A DNA stretch of 64,000 bases from Rotaria socialis (Eukaryota > Rotifera > Eurotatoria > Philodinida > Philodinidae): positions 134,154 to 198,153 of the forward strand of contig CAJNYU010000034.1 of NCBI GenBank assembly GCA_905331475.1, given 5' to 3'. Position 1 is the stretch's first letter; each line of letters starts with the position of its first letter. The notes beneath the pieces were generated by a model. The model did not search any database. It saw nothing but the letters and a program-made list of their open reading frames with translations, and was not told the origin of the DNA. Positions 40,101-53,436 of the stretch are shown piece after piece. A program made the translations under genes and the position numbers.

Positions 40101-41735
40101 TTGGAACAAATGAAAGATCGTGGTGGTGGTACTGGTGCATCTGCTGCTACAACTGATGGACGATCAGTTGGTAGTCGAGTAACAAATACCTACCGTATTC
40201 GACAACAACAGTCAAGCAATAGCAGTTTGAATGCATCACCGAAAAAGAAAACAGAAAAAATTCGAGTTAAAGAAGCATTAGATATACTTGAAACATATCT
40301 TGCTCGATATAGAGTTCGGTCCGGAGGTAAGTGTTTTTGCTTGTAAATATGGTTCTTTTAAATGTAATTCAGACAGAAATAATAATTGATTTTATTGCTC
40401 TCAGAAAGAAAAGGTTATCAGATGGGGATGCTTTGTTAGCTAGAACATATTAGATCGATATAATTAATATTCAATAAGGTTGAAATAAAATTAGAAGACA
40501 TTAAATCTATTGTTTTTTTTTATTCGGTTCTGCGATCTCTTTAGACGATTGTTTTATTTGTTTAGTTGAAATAGCTGATATACCAATCAAATGGACAAGA
40601 GATTTAACATTGAATAATCCTTTGACAATGATCGATGAACCAATAGCTCCTGTTAAATCTGGTAAATCTATCTGTTTTTATTATGATTCCTATCGATTTG
40701 TTTTGTTCAAATTTCTATAATAGAAAGTTCACATTTCCAATCCTCATCATCAAATCCAAACGCACCTAGTCATTTATCGCGTTCAATTACTGTTGCTGGT
40801 GATCGAAGTCCAGTAACAACTGATCGATTAACACGATTCTATAATAAACTTGAAGAAACTGATATTGATCAATCAACAACAAATAAAGAAAGTGGACCTA
40901 TCCTACGCACTTTTCGTGGTCGAAAACGAGATACAGCACATTTCGATAAATCTCGATTAGCCAAAGGTTTAATGCAATCACATGTAAATTTCTTTTCGTT
41001 TTTTTATAATTTTTTTCATTGAATCAATCTATTTTTGTTTTGTATTGTTTCTCTAATAGATATCTAGTGAACCAACTATAACCTATGATGCTACTAAAGA
41101 AATGAACGAGATATTTCGACCAAACAAGTAAGTTACACAGTTGTACTTATCTTTTATAAATGGTTATTTTATTTTACTTTACACTTACAGTTGAATGAGA
41201 AAAGATCGAGAGTAGGTCGATCTATTTTTGTTTTACTTTGGTTATTTTTTAATTTTTTATTCTATCTTACTCATATTACTTTTTTTTTTTTGCTTTCCTA
41301 ACCTAATCGCATGGAGAACGACATACATTAATATACCTGCTTTGCATGATAAACTTATCATATTTTAGAAGGAATGAATAATTCAAATTAATAATATTTA
41401 TTGCGACGCATTTATTTTTTTTTCATTTTAAAAAAAGAAACTATAGCTACATTTATATGTATAAATATTTACCATACTTAATTCTGTTTAGACAAGCCAA
41501 TCAACAAAAACCTACTTCAGTAACTAATGAAACAACTTCTGATTTTATTGAAACACGTGCTTCCAATGATCAAAGTGTACATGCTTCGATATTTGTTAAT
41601 ACTAGCAATAAACAAATCCCTTCATCGCCTTCTATTCCTATGACGACAATTCTTCCAACACAAACAGAAGTGTGGATATCACGTTCACCGAACACACCAA
41701 CTGTAGCTGAAGCCGACTATGAATCTCAAGTTTGA
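25122..41735 (+). CDS. UNC80: UNC80, NALCN sodium-leak channel complex subunit
   Basis: The gene covers 16.6 kb with dozens of exons. The N-terminus shows the family signature: IPIPIQIFLWRQSNPF, then SFDRVLVQNILHGLSPSLSD, then ASIPRWLLIKVAFPHVMHAC. Later diagnostic blocks include SNNFGNTHLGVGPKGIDGFI (about 29660), the exon at 34931-35712 (PYLHGLVLKDLKQILRKEQA), VINGAFILHCEDFAMLRFCL (about 36330), YAPDSIRSLQMLGIIDLLLP (about 37525) and AKSHTRLADIAHTLLKLGGF (about 38070). UNC80 is a large helical-repeat scaffold. With UNC79 it supports NALCN at the plasma membrane and sets resting sodium leak. The large second-region exon (about 25622-26825) has long Ser/Thr/Gln-rich stretches with a His/Gln tract at about 26300-26341. 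These are probably lineage-specific disordered insertions. The longer introns are about 28606-29267, 34165-34769, 35713-36256 and 37010-37520. I did not resolve every exon boundary. Confidence 0.92.
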
Positions 41736-44366
41736 GCTTGTTCTCAGGTCATTTGTTCGTCTTTTTATTTTCTCTATCACTTTCTTTCTCTGTTTAATTG
41801 ATGCTTAACAAGACAACTAAAACAAAAATCAAGTAGCTATAATCTGAATTTGAATAAATATGTATTTCGTTCATTATTATCTCTTTTTTTCTCTCTACTT
41901 TTGACGTATTCTGTATTTTTCCTCTGATTTTAACTTTCAAATATATAATAAACAATACATATTGAATAGATAATCATTAACTAAATTTTACTTCGTAATT
42001 TGATAATATTAGTAAACAAAAAATAAAACGGACATTATCAATTGTTGTTCTTCAATATTAATGTTTACTCCTCATCTTGATTGAAATTTCTCTTGTGATT
42101 TGATCATATAATGATAAACAGTTTTTATTACAGAGAGAGAGAGAGAGGTTGAATATGTACAAAGAAAAATCGATGAAAATTCACTTATATTTGAAAGTAG
42201 TCCCTAGAATGTTTCTGTTCGCAGAGCCGCTCAAGCCCGCATTGAATATTCTTCTTCATGTTTGTATACTCGATGACTTGAGAGTTGATCTCATTTCAGA
42301 GGTCTCTTAACAAACTTGATCGAAATATTATGACAAATATACTTTAGCAATAATATTCAAGCAAATATTTATTGGATTGTATGCTTCAATCAGTAACAAA
42401 ACTGAAAAAAGAAGAAGATTTCATCAAATATAAAAAATATGATTTTTATTTTTTATCATGGATTATTTATCAATCTATCGGCAAACTTTCGATTTATTTC
42501 TCCTCCGATACTACAATACTTGTACTCTCATATATTTTTAAACAATGATCGTTCAATTTTGACAAGTAGTAATTTGTTTCGAACAAGATTATAAACAACT
42601 AAAATGATTGATGTTGTTAAATTTAATTTTCTTTTCTATTCCACTGACAAATCATCGTATTCATTGAACTTTTACTACACGACATTTCTCATAATGGCTA
42701 TTGAAGTGAGAAATATTCCCTTTAGAATTGCATCGAAACAGTTGTTGAATGATTTAATTCCCATGGTAAAATTAAACCAAAGAAGTTCAACGAAAGGGTG
42801 AAAATGATTTAGAAAGTTTTTTTTTCTTACTTTTGAATTTGAATTAATTTATCTTACCTGTTAATATTGCTATTTTCCACATCTCCATCTTATTCAAGGT
42901 TTATTAATTTCATTATTTAGTTTCTCTTTAAACAAAAACGATATGTCTCTCTTTATCCCATATTACATAATCATTACAGATTAAAAATATGCTTCAGAAT
43001 TTTGTAATTATTTTGATTGTTTCAGTTTATTTATTTTTCAATAAGTATTGTTAAGTATGCACATATCCTTCATTGTATTGATAATAATGGATGTGCGGTA
43101 GAATTTCTTTTATTTAATTAAGATGTGTTTTTAATAACTACATAAAAGTTTTTATTGATAAGATATGACGACAGAAAGTAATCTGAGCGTTATGAATTGT
43201 ACTACTCTAATATCCATTTTGTCCAACGTCATTTTCCAATTTGATTGATAGGAAAAGTGCTAGAAAAATCATCAATACACGTATTAACAGTTGGTGTTTT
43301 TGTCTTATCCATTGTGAACTATCCAAGAATGACACGATCACATCATTATTTTCGCGACTATTTTTGTTTTTATTTATTTAATTTATTAATTCTGTTTCAT
43401 GAAAATTTATGATTTGAAAGAGATTTTAAGTGATTGATATCTCAGATTTTATGGTATTGATTATTGATGTTTTTAATTAATAAGTTGACGGTTTATAGAT
43501 GATATCTTCTTGCTATTTCATACTTGAATTAATAGCATAGAAATTTCTCTGTTGTTTTTTATCTTCATGATCATCTCATAAAGGATGATATTGTGTTATT
43601 GTTTCCTGATTCTCAGCTTGTTCAAAATAAACTTTTGATGTTGACCTTACTCATTTCTAGTGCTGCATGTAATAGAGAAAAGAGACAAATAAAATTTTGT
43701 GGAGAATCACTCGAACGATATACTGATAACTAAACTAATCGTGCGCATACATGTTCTTTTATTTTCTATTGATCTTTTATTCAAATAGAAGATTCATATG
43801 CATAAACATTCCGATCAAAGAAACAAACGAAAACATCTCCACGTATCATTAAAAATACTATTAACATTTGACATGAACACATTCTCTATTCCTATCGTAT
43901 GATCACAATAAGATGAAAACGACATTAAAAATGTATGCTATAAATATTTAAGATAAACTTAATAATAATAATAATAATAATCAATTACTATTATCTATAA
44001 TATCATATGATTTTCGGATAGTATCTTAATGCATTAGTCTGATTAATAGCTTGCACATTGAAAAAATACGACATGACTCTTAGAATGGATAGCCATCTGT
44101 GTATGGCAACTCGCGGGTAATATGGTATATCTTCTGTTTATTTACTACGCGCGCTTCCGATCTATCTCTCCTGTCCGTTTGACCTCTTGAAAACGAGTAA
44201 GAAGGAAAGAGACAAAAGAAAAGGAGAGACTGACAGAGAAAAAAGAGAAAAAAGACATACACGCAAAACATTTGTTAAGCTTTTTTGTGTACCGATCATT
44301 TGCTTTTCTCTCTTCATCGTTGTCCTCTTCTATTTGTCTAATATTATTAATACATACAAGAAACTA
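41736..44366. other. Intergenic region, UNC80 3' flank to STEAP-like 5' flank
   Basis: Contains AATAAA-type signals within about 120-220 bases of the UNC80 stop, a GA microsatellite at about 42133-42147 and an (AAT)n tract at about 43961-43980. The last 200 bases are purine-rich. A short frame at 42604-42801 resembles nothing known. No gene is supported. Confidence 0.45.
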
Positions 44367-46039
44367 ATGAATTCAACATCATACGATATCAATTCGTCAC
44401 CAGATATCACACAAATGTCTGAAGCCATACTAGAGTCGAATTCTAGTCAACCGTTAGTAACAACAAATGATATCGATACAAGCAACGAAGAAAAACATCT
44501 TTTATCAAATCAAGATTATTTATTGCAAAGTAATCATTCTTTCTTTTTTTTTTTAAATTTGTTATCAAGTATTTTTGTTTTCTTAAAATTTAAAATATAG
44601 GTCATATCAACAATATACCATTGGAATCGCCAGCATCGTTAAATTCAAATATACCTAAAAGGCAAGAATCATTAATTTCAGTTTACGATAATTCAAATGA
44701 CGGAGAGCAACAACAAAAGCAACAAACGAGTCAAAATTCTTTTCCTCAAATTGGAATTCTTGGTCGAAATCAACGTTCACAAGCATTTACTAAACGGCTT
44801 CTATTGTCTGGTTTTCCAAAACCAATTCTATGTGATAGAAATACAATTGAATTTGATCTTAATGAAAAATCAAATTATGTATCATATGAAACATTTTGCA
44901 AACAATCGCCGCCAATAATTCTTATAACTGATAATCTAACGAATAATATTGATGATTTCATTAATCATGATAAGCAACAATTAATAATAGATGCACGAGA
45001 GTCAATTGAGAAATATCTTTCAAATCAATCTTCTCAATTTTCACTACCCATTCCAAGTTCATATCGTGCTTTTGGAAATTTATCAAATTGGGAAATTGAA
45101 AATGGTACACAACGTGTTGGAGTTGCTATTGAACAAGCATCACCTTTAAATTTAATAAAATTTATTCATGATTTAAGTTGTTTTTCACGTGGAATTATTT
45201 TTCTCGATCAATATTCTTATAATTATAAACAATTAAAATCATTTCGCCATTGTTCATTTCCATTTGTAGCAACAATGATTATTTTTACTCTATGCTTCGT
45301 TTTATCAATGTTAGAAAATAAAACAAATAATCATTATTACCAAGCATGTTCAATAACAGGAACAACAAGTGTAACATTACTTTCATTGTTATTTTTAATA
45401 AAACCAATACTTGAATTAATTGATTTTATTCATTCATTTGTTTTAAGAAACGAGAATAAGAGTAATTTTTTTCTTTATTATATTTTTATACATGAAGATT
45501 CATTGTTATTTTTTTAATTAGAAAATATTGTTCCACGTTTGAAATTCGTACAACGTTGGCTACAATCACGACGATGTTTAGCATGGTATTCATTAACATT
45601 TGCACTTTTACATTTACTTTTTTTATTATTTTCAAAAAACAATTTTCATCAAGAAACAAGCTTTTATCCCGTCTTTTTTGGTTTATTTACTTTAGTACTT
45701 CTATGTATTTTATCATTTGTTTATTTACCATGGATAAGTGAACATCTTCTATGGCGTGAATATCATTTATTGACAGCATATTTAGGGCCATTTTGTCTTT
45801 TAATTAGTTTTATTCACGTTTTTATCAATTGGAAATATGAATATTATTATTCAAGTCAAAAACGTTTATTTAATTTACAATTTATGTCAATGTTTTTACC
45901 ATTTGTTGTATTATTATTAACTTTTATCATATATGGAATAATTCGTCCAACAATGGAATTAATTCAATGGAAAGAAAATCGACCAAGAGAATCAAAGACT
46001 TCAACAATAACAACAAAGGACACATCGCTTTTACCATAA
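44367..46039 (+). CDS. STEAP-like six-span membrane reductase homologue
   Basis: There are three exons (44367-44529, 44601 to about 45462, about 45522-46039). The N-terminal 80 residues are polar and Ser-rich. A Rossmann-like segment follows: FPQIGILGRNQRSQAFTKRL, then LLSGFPKPILCDRN, and later QQLIIDARE. Here the glycine-rich loop of STEAP F420H2:NADP-oxidoreductase-like domains is degenerate, because G-S-G is replaced by G-R-N. The C-terminal part has about six hydrophobic spans. It matches the STEAP ferric-reductase core with the hallmark LLWREYHLLTAYLGPFCLLI followed by SFIHVF, whose His is a likely haem ligand. STEAP proteins pass electrons from NADPH through FAD and haem to reduce iron or copper at membranes. 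Loss of the second glycine suggests altered cofactor binding. An open frame extends upstream to 44187 but has no ATG before 44367. Confidence 0.75.
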
Positions 46040-49000
46040 GTGTACCATTACAATGTGTTTTGTTTTTCTTCGTATTCGCTTTAGCGTATATCTGTGTGTC
46101 TGTGTGTGTTTGTGGTATACTATAGAAATAATAACTCTAAGCAACAGCGGATAATAGGAAAAGATTATGGTTTTTGATACATAATGAGAACTATCGTCAG
46201 AAGACCAATCATATGTCAATGCTAGTGACATGACATATGGTAGGTGTCAAAAAGGAAAAGCAAGATACGCTAGGACAAGCTCATGTAACGAGTTTGTCTT
46301 TTACACAAATTATGACTTCCAGCATTTTGTTTTTCATCATATAAAAATCATGAAAGTTCTTTTCTTCTTTTTAAATTGAATAATATTAAATACATCTTAC
46401 ATGTTATTCATACAAATTGTTACATGTACGATATATTCTTGGCGATTGTACTTGCTTACTTAATTTTTTTTATAACTCGTAATATGAATACTAACATTTG
46501 ATTTCTGATTTCCAAATCTTATCAGTTTTTCAGACAATTACTGACATTTTTATTAATATTGAAATTTTCAAAAATAAGATGTGAATGCATTATGACAATT
46601 GAAATTGAATCAAAATAGAAAACAAATATTAGAAGTAATTGCGTAAATACGGAAACAGATCGAAATAAATAAATATTCTTTTTGTTTGATTAATATTAAA
46701 GAAAAGGAAGTTTGAATTCCGTTTCATTTACTTTATTCTATTGACGAGACAAATATCTCGTGTTATTACATCTTATAGTTACATCATGTCACCTATTTTT
46801 CGATCATATTCAAAGTACAGCGAACTAAAAGATTAGTTTCATAATGTATAGTAATAGTTAGTGAAAGATTCTCGACATCAACTTTATTTAATTGAAGTTT
46901 ATTCATATTAATTACAGATAAATAGATAGATAGATATTGCTTTTGCAACTATATCCAATTTGGTCAGACACTATTCAATTGATTATATGTTTTCATGAAA
47001 ATGTTTCACATAAGTTGGAATAGTCATTTTCATTCTACATATTCCATTCTTTTTCTAAACAACTTAATTATGGCACATTGATGTTGAAAGTATCGAACAG
47101 AAGTTTCTCGCTTACATTTATTTTCTGTCCCTTAAATGTACATACGCGTGTGTCGAATGCCTTCGTTTTTGTCAGAAGCTCAATGCCATTTTAATTCAAA
47201 GGCAAAGTGTAGATAGCTAATATCAACCTTATTATTAATACACCATTATAAAAGAACTATCGTTTAATGATATTTATATTTATGTTCTATCATAGGCCAA
47301 TGGAATAGAACAATTCAACGTTGAAAAAAATGTGACAGGTTGTTTTGACAAAGCACGAAATTCTTCGTCGGCAATATTCAATTTCGAAATTATATTTATT
47401 GATTTCATTTATGACTCGTTTGTCCATAATTGGTATTAGATTAGTTCTATTTGGAAAGATGTGTTCATCATTCTTCAATATAGAAGAATCCGCATAAGCG
47501 CAGCGTCTATTAGTACTTCGTGATTATTTGTTCCGAAGAGAATAGTTTCTTTTCATTTTACATAATCAACATATAAGAATTATAAATAGACAAGTACAGT
47601 TCAGTGAAATAAGAACTGTCTATTAAGTTCAGACTTGCTGATTGTGATGTGGGTGGTATTGGGCTTTCCCTCACCTAAAGCAACTGGCTGTTCGCGAAAC
47701 TTTTATAGCTAATTGGGAAATAAAAGATCCTAAAGAGGGGTAGGGGAAGAGCACGACTTAGTGAGAGGTGCCTCCTCTCCCGGTCACAATTTTTCACATC
47801 ACGAAAAGGAGAGCACTTTCTGCCAAAATTCTATCCCCCTCCNCCCCCTTTCCTGAAAACAATCGACAACCCTGATTAAGCTCAACACTCAATATTGGCA
47901 ATTCAATGTTGAAAACGATTGGTATCGGTATCCTTTAGAAATTTACTTATTCTACGTCTATCAAATTCAACAATTTCTAAATTTGTCCAGTCTTTTGGAA
48001 TAAGGCAAAAAAGGAGATAATCGAGAACCTGCAATGCTATAATCACCTAGATAACATTGTCGGAACAATGCGATATAAGATCGTATGTCTAAGATAAACC
48101 AAGAAGCGTTAGAGAGACGGAGAAATAAGATAATGCTATAAAACTAAACTCTAGTGTTCTTTCCTCTCCCCTAATTTCAGAATATACCTTCAGTCGGATA
48201 ATTCTATGGTACTTGTTCTATATAGCCCAATCAGTCTCATTTAGTATGTTAAATTGCTTTATACGAATCAACGAGTTCAGTTGCTTACTTCGCTTTTTCA
48301 ATTTACAGTCTTTCCCAGCCACACATTTTTGTGAAATTTTTTCGAGACTTTTATCGAAATGTCAACCAAAAACGACTGATTAGCGAGTAAACTTCTTCAT
48401 GAGATGGGGCCATTTTTGACATTTACGCGAATTGTTATTTTACAGAATGGCAAAGAGTTATTTAGTTAATCAATTAACTTAAAAATACAAAAAGTAACAA
48501 AAAAATTAAACGCAGTCTTTCTCTCGCTCAGTGTTTCTGAATTGTTTAATATATCCACGCGCCGATGTCTTCGCGGTAATCTTCTAAAATTGAAAGATAT
48601 TGTCAAAATCACCTTTGAATCTGTTATTCTTGTTAAAAAAGAATTGTTAGCGTAATTCCTGTAGAATGATAATTTGAAACACGATCAAACTTTTGTTACT
48701 AATCACCTGAAAACTTACACATGAGGCATTTGTATTTATTGGGGCCCATTTCTTCATTATCATTTACTATGCACACTATACAACTGTAAAAAGAAGATAT
48801 TCCATATATTTCATTTAGATCTAAGTCATAAATGATTTTCGATAACTTCGAGAGTCTATCTGTCACGACCTATGATTGTTCATCCATAAATTACGAATGA
48901 AATATCAAGTACAGCTTAGTTCATTTGTGTATCATAGATCGTGATTCACGGTCTATGAGGCGAGAATTCAAATTTCCAGCTTTCTTTATACTTGAACAAT

Positions 49001-50248
49001 CCTTTTAGATCGTGTTTCATAGAATGTTGTATGCATGGAAAGTTTTTTTGGAAAATTTTGTCTAGGAACGTTTATTAGAAACTAATTTATTAAATTCGAG
49101 CAAATAGTTCTATACTTTTTACCGTTCACAGAATTGTTTTTCTTTTCATAACAGATTTTTCTACATTGGGTGTTGCACTATAATGCTGGAGAATATCATA
49201 CTTTCTCAAGACATCATTAACATGTTTTAGTATCATTGAAAGAAAAATTAGAGTTGCTTCAAGTGTCATCTATTCCTTCTTAATCGAAGATGATCACCAC
49301 TGTGAAATAGTACCTTTTTTCCAGTCGTAGTATAGCTCGAAATCTTAGATCTATCAATGAGAACAAACGTGCTATGACGATAGATTTCCCGCTTTGATCT
49401 ATAAAGGCAACTAGCCACTGAATTAAATTGATTTAGTTCATTTTATTAATTGGACTGAAGTTACATGGAAAAGTATCACCGACGAACCGCTAAAACATGC
49501 AATGAAAAGAATTCGATATAAAAAAATAATTTTAGATAATCGCTAATCTTAGCGAATTCATTTCAAAGAGATTCTGAGAAAATGACGAATTTGTTTTGTA
49601 CATCAATAAACAATATCATATTCTTTGAGAATGAATAGACAAATTTTGTCAAAAGAAACAAAACTTGAGAAAAGGAATATCACATACAATATGGAGAAGC
49701 CTATTTTCGCTGCAAAAGCCATTATAACTTATTCATTTTTCAATGCCTGTTCTATATCAAACTATCCAATAGCCCATCAAATATTAATAAAACTACCCAC
49801 AATAGTTGCAGCACTAATCTCTTGATTATCAACGACAGTTTTTCTACTCCTTTTCTTATGAAACACGATCAGAACGGAACGTTGAACTATACAGGGTAGA
49901 AATTTGGACCCTACCACCACTCATAGACCGCGACGAGCATTCTAATTAATTAATTGTCTGTCATAGACAGTGACAGAGGGCGTCAAACGGCTATCGAAGA
50001 TCATGCAGAACTTGAATCTAATTGAAGTTCTATGCTGTACAGTAAATAATCAAGACAAAGTAGGCCGTAATATCCGTAAAAAGAACAGTTTTTAGAGGAT
50101 TAGCTACAATAATTATATCGTGTTTCACACTCTAATCCCGTAGGGGTTGTGCTAACAGCTGTTTTAAGTGTATATACATTTAACAAGATATTAGGACATG
50201 CTTTGTTTCGATTTCTTTTAAGATAAATAGAATTGTTTCTAGTCAAAT
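46040..50248. other. Gene-poor repeat-containing region
   Basis: About 4.2 kb without a recognisable gene. A GC-rich patch at about 47640-47880 contains an ambiguous base (47843). An 11-base motif, TGAAACACGAT, occurs four times in alternating orientation (48675, 49009, 49859, 50117). A 13-bp inverted repeat with one mismatch is centred at 48945. These suggest old mobile-element debris. No coding homology is visible. Confidence 0.4.
48675..50127. repeat. Four copies of an 11-bp motif in alternating orientation
   Basis: TGAAACACGAT occurs at 48675-48685 (+), 49009-49019 (-), 49859-49869 (+) and 50117-50127 (-). The inner pair matches further as an imperfect inverted repeat (GATCGTGTTTCATA on one side) and bounds about 860 bp. 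Remnant inverted-repeat termini are the likeliest explanation. Confidence 0.45.
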
Positions 50249-50902
50249 ATGCATAATTTATCAATGTTGTCGATTAATGAAACTTTTGTAACCTTACTGG
50301 ACGAGTCATCATCTAGTAATAATAGTTCCATGTCATGCATAACTAACATGAAACTTTGGCTATTCGTTCATTTTATTGCTACGTCAATTTTCTTCTTTGT
50401 CTTCATAACCCGGATGATCTCTCTATTTTCAATATTACTTCTCATCAATAATCTTTTTTGTCTACGTTTTGTTCAGATCATTACAGCTAATGATCAGGTA
50501 GTCTTGTATGAAGAAAATGACGGTTCACATTTAATTGGTCTATTGAAAAAAGAAACACAAATGATTTTCTCTCACGTTCTTGCCGCCTTTATTTACACAT
50601 GGCTCGGATTGGCAAAGAACAACTATTCTATAACCTATATGAATTTTTTTCTTTGATTGATTGAAGGTTCATATGCTTCATTGGGTATAATCTTAAGTAT
50701 CCGCTCGTATTGTTTTGCATTTCCGATAAACTTCTACTATTTGTCACCATATAATCTGATACAGATGTGTAAAGTATTTTTATTTGTCTTCATGCGCTAT
50801 TCCGAGACTCAACCCGTTTTTTTCCCACGACTTTCGACAATTTATCTTCAACAATGTATGCCCTTCTATCTCTACGTGATATGTTACAAACCAACTGAGT
50901 AA
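50249..50902 (+). other. Possible hypothetical membrane protein gene or gene remnant
   Basis: A frame of 135 codons from the ATG at 50249 encodes a Ser/Asn-rich N-terminus with N-glycosylation sequons (NET, NSS). Hydrophobic spans follow, such as LWLFVHFIATSIFFFVFIT, and then IIYTWLG-like hydrophobic sequence near its end at 50656. A second hydrophobic frame follows at 50657-50902 with LGIILSIRS and IQMCKVFLFVFMR. The two could be joined by a short intron ending in TTGAAG. I recognise no family, and there is no independent evidence of expression. It may be a decayed receptor-like gene or chance. Confidence 0.25.
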
Positions 50903-51182
50903 AAGAAAATGTAATCTGTTGTCTTTCGTGTCTATTATTGTATGACACCTATGTTATTGAAAATGAGCATGGTTTCTACTTCATTTGTTTTTTGGTTTTC
51001 GTTATTATTTTTTTCTTCTATTTTGATGATATGTGTGCTGTTATACATTATTACTATATTTAGATTAAAAGAAAATAAAAATAAATAATTGTTATGTTCT
51101 TCTCTGTAAGAATCCATATTTACACTTGAAAAAGGAAGCACGAAAAATAGAATTAATGCAGTAACCAGAAAAAAAATAGTCT

Positions 51183-51202
51183 GGGGGGGGGGGGGGGGGG
51201 GN
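51183..51202. repeat. Poly-G tract ending in an ambiguous base
   Basis: A G homopolymer of about 19 bases is followed by n at 51202. It may be a sequencing or assembly artefact as much as biology. Confidence 0.7.
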
Positions 51203-51299
51203 TTCTATCTAAAATATCAACTATTAGAAGAATCATTATTCGTTTTAATCTTAATAATTATATGAAACTAACATTGCCGAATTAACTAAACATCGCAGG

Positions 51300-51710
51300 G
51301 GGGAGGGACAGTTCAGTCATCGACCAAAACCGTCATACGGAAGGGAGATGAAGACTAAGTCCATGTTCCCATAGAGTTTACTCTTGAGGGTGTGGGTGTG
51401 GGTGTGAGTACGATGGTGCGTGTGTATCCAGAAATCAACGCAGAGAGACTCACACCAACCGAAATCCACTCCTACTCACACCCACATAGCTGTTGAATCA
51501 CCCTCAGATTGAAAGACGATGTCTGTACCTTGCTAATATTCCGGGGTCAATTATGTGATTCGAAAAAAAATTTCCGGGATCAATTATGTTACTATATAAC
51601 TAATTAAAAATTCTTAGAAAAAACAGGATCATTTGTGCATTTTTTCGTGAAAAATACTATCCGGGATCAATTGTGCTTAATTTCCGAGATCAAAAATGTA
51701 AGTGTCCTCT
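51300..51710. repeat. Degenerate repeat cluster with telomere-like GT/GGG units
   Basis: Positions 51388-51408 contain three GGTGTG units, a permutation of TGTGGG. At 51472-51487, CTACTCACACCCACAT is an inverted partner of TGTGGGTGTGAGTA. From 51539 to 51700 a motif like TTCCGGGATCAATTATGT recurs about five times with irregular spacing. The same combination of motifs is found in the foldback element at 62315-62764, so this may be a decayed relative. Confidence 0.5.
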
Positions 51711-53436
51711 TTATATTATATTTTCGATTTTGTCTTAGTATAATAGATTTGCTGATTCACAAACCCATTAGTTTTTTTATGTCGCGTGCAATATTCTACG
51801 TCGTATCACTAAAAGAATAATTATCAATCCTTCTTGCAAGTTATGGGGCGAGTTTAGGCTTAATAAACAATGTATATATCGAAATATTTACCTTTGAATT
51901 TATTATCTATACAATATGAAAATAGGTGAAATACGCACATCGAAGTAAAGATTCTCATGAACACATAATCAATATTTTTTTTTATAATATATCATTGCGA
52001 TATTAATAATAAAGAGATATATAGGAAATAAGAAATGATAATTTTGCTAAATATTTCTATCTTGATCGAGTATGTTGTTTGAGATATCTAAGAATATCGA
52101 TTTAGTATTAATATTGCATCAATTAATTCTAATTTTAAATCTTTTTTTCTAGGACTAAGAAACTAATTTAATGCACTGCTAATGCTAAGTCATGTCTTCG
52201 TCTATTGCAGGGCAAAATTCTTGCCATTTTGAACAACTATTATCGCTATATCACATAATGTGTTAATAATAACCTTTTCAAAGAACTTTTTGGGCTCTCT
52301 AAAGTACATTGACAAATTTGAAAACGATCTCTATTCGCGACTATTTCAAGTCTAACACTGATATTATATTCATTTTCATGTTGCAAATAGGGATTTTTAG
52401 AAAATAAAAGTAATTAGTAAATGACCTAAATTGATATGTCGAACGAGAAGACTCGAAATAAAATTTCTAAAAAAGATGTTGAATAATTGCTTCTCTAAAA
52501 TAATTTTATACTGCGATGACGCTATAAATAAAAACAATGGAAAACTTTTGCACCAATTTTTATTAACTGAATTTAAAAGTTCATATTTGGTTTGGTATAG
52601 ATGATTGTTCACATGACTATCGAACAGCAAGAAATTCGGATTCACAGAAGAGAACCAAATAAATCGGCTGAATACTTATTGTGATTATTTACGAAATAGT
52701 AACATCATAGTTAATACTACCAATATGGAAATAATCAATAAACTATTATACGATTATATTTGAAACATACTTAATATAAAGTGTCGTGCTTATTTCTAAA
52801 ATGAATCTTGCAGAAGATTTGTAAAGTCATCGAGAGAAAATATTTGGTTTTCTTTTGTAGTGAAAGTCGTTTAAATCATTTCTCAATGAAAGTTTTCCAA
52901 TTATTTCGAAGTAATCTTTATTCAGTTCATCGAATAAAATACGGAAGTTAATCTTCTTATCCTAATCTTCAGCATGTGCTTATATGTCAAACTTGAAACT
53001 TGAATTCCATTGTTCAAGTTTTAAATCATTGGAATTCTCAATTCAAGTATTCAATCCACCATGTATTATGACAACCACAAAACAGATAAACACACAACTT
53101 GCTCGGTATAGGTGTCGGAAAATACGGACACACATCCCTTCAATTGAGATTTCGATCAACACACATACTTCAAGACTTGAAAAATTTAATTATCAAATAA
53201 CTGAAGAGTTGAAATAAGATTTTCTATAAATATAATTCAAGTTTTAATTCGACAATGCGGAATAAATTTAACGTAGCTGCGAAAATAAGATTCACGGGGT
53301 ATCTATTCATATTCTGTATTTCGTCACACTGAAAACATCGATATCTAAAGATGATACAGGGCCACTTGATCGAGGCACATCAATCATTTTTATTATTGGG
53401 TCAATTTCTTTTTCTATCGGTGCATTAACCTTAATA
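51711..53436. other. AT-rich intergenic region
   Basis: No gene recognised. An open plus-strand frame from about 53272 runs into the transposon at 53437 and encodes a short hydrophobic peptide (GTSIIFIIGSISFSIGALTL). It might be the edge of an interrupted gene, but I cannot identify it. Confidence 0.35.

Noticed and set aside
44187..44366. N-terminal extension of the STEAP-like frame
   Set aside because: It has no ATG and is purine-rich leader sequence. The first ATG in frame is at 44367.
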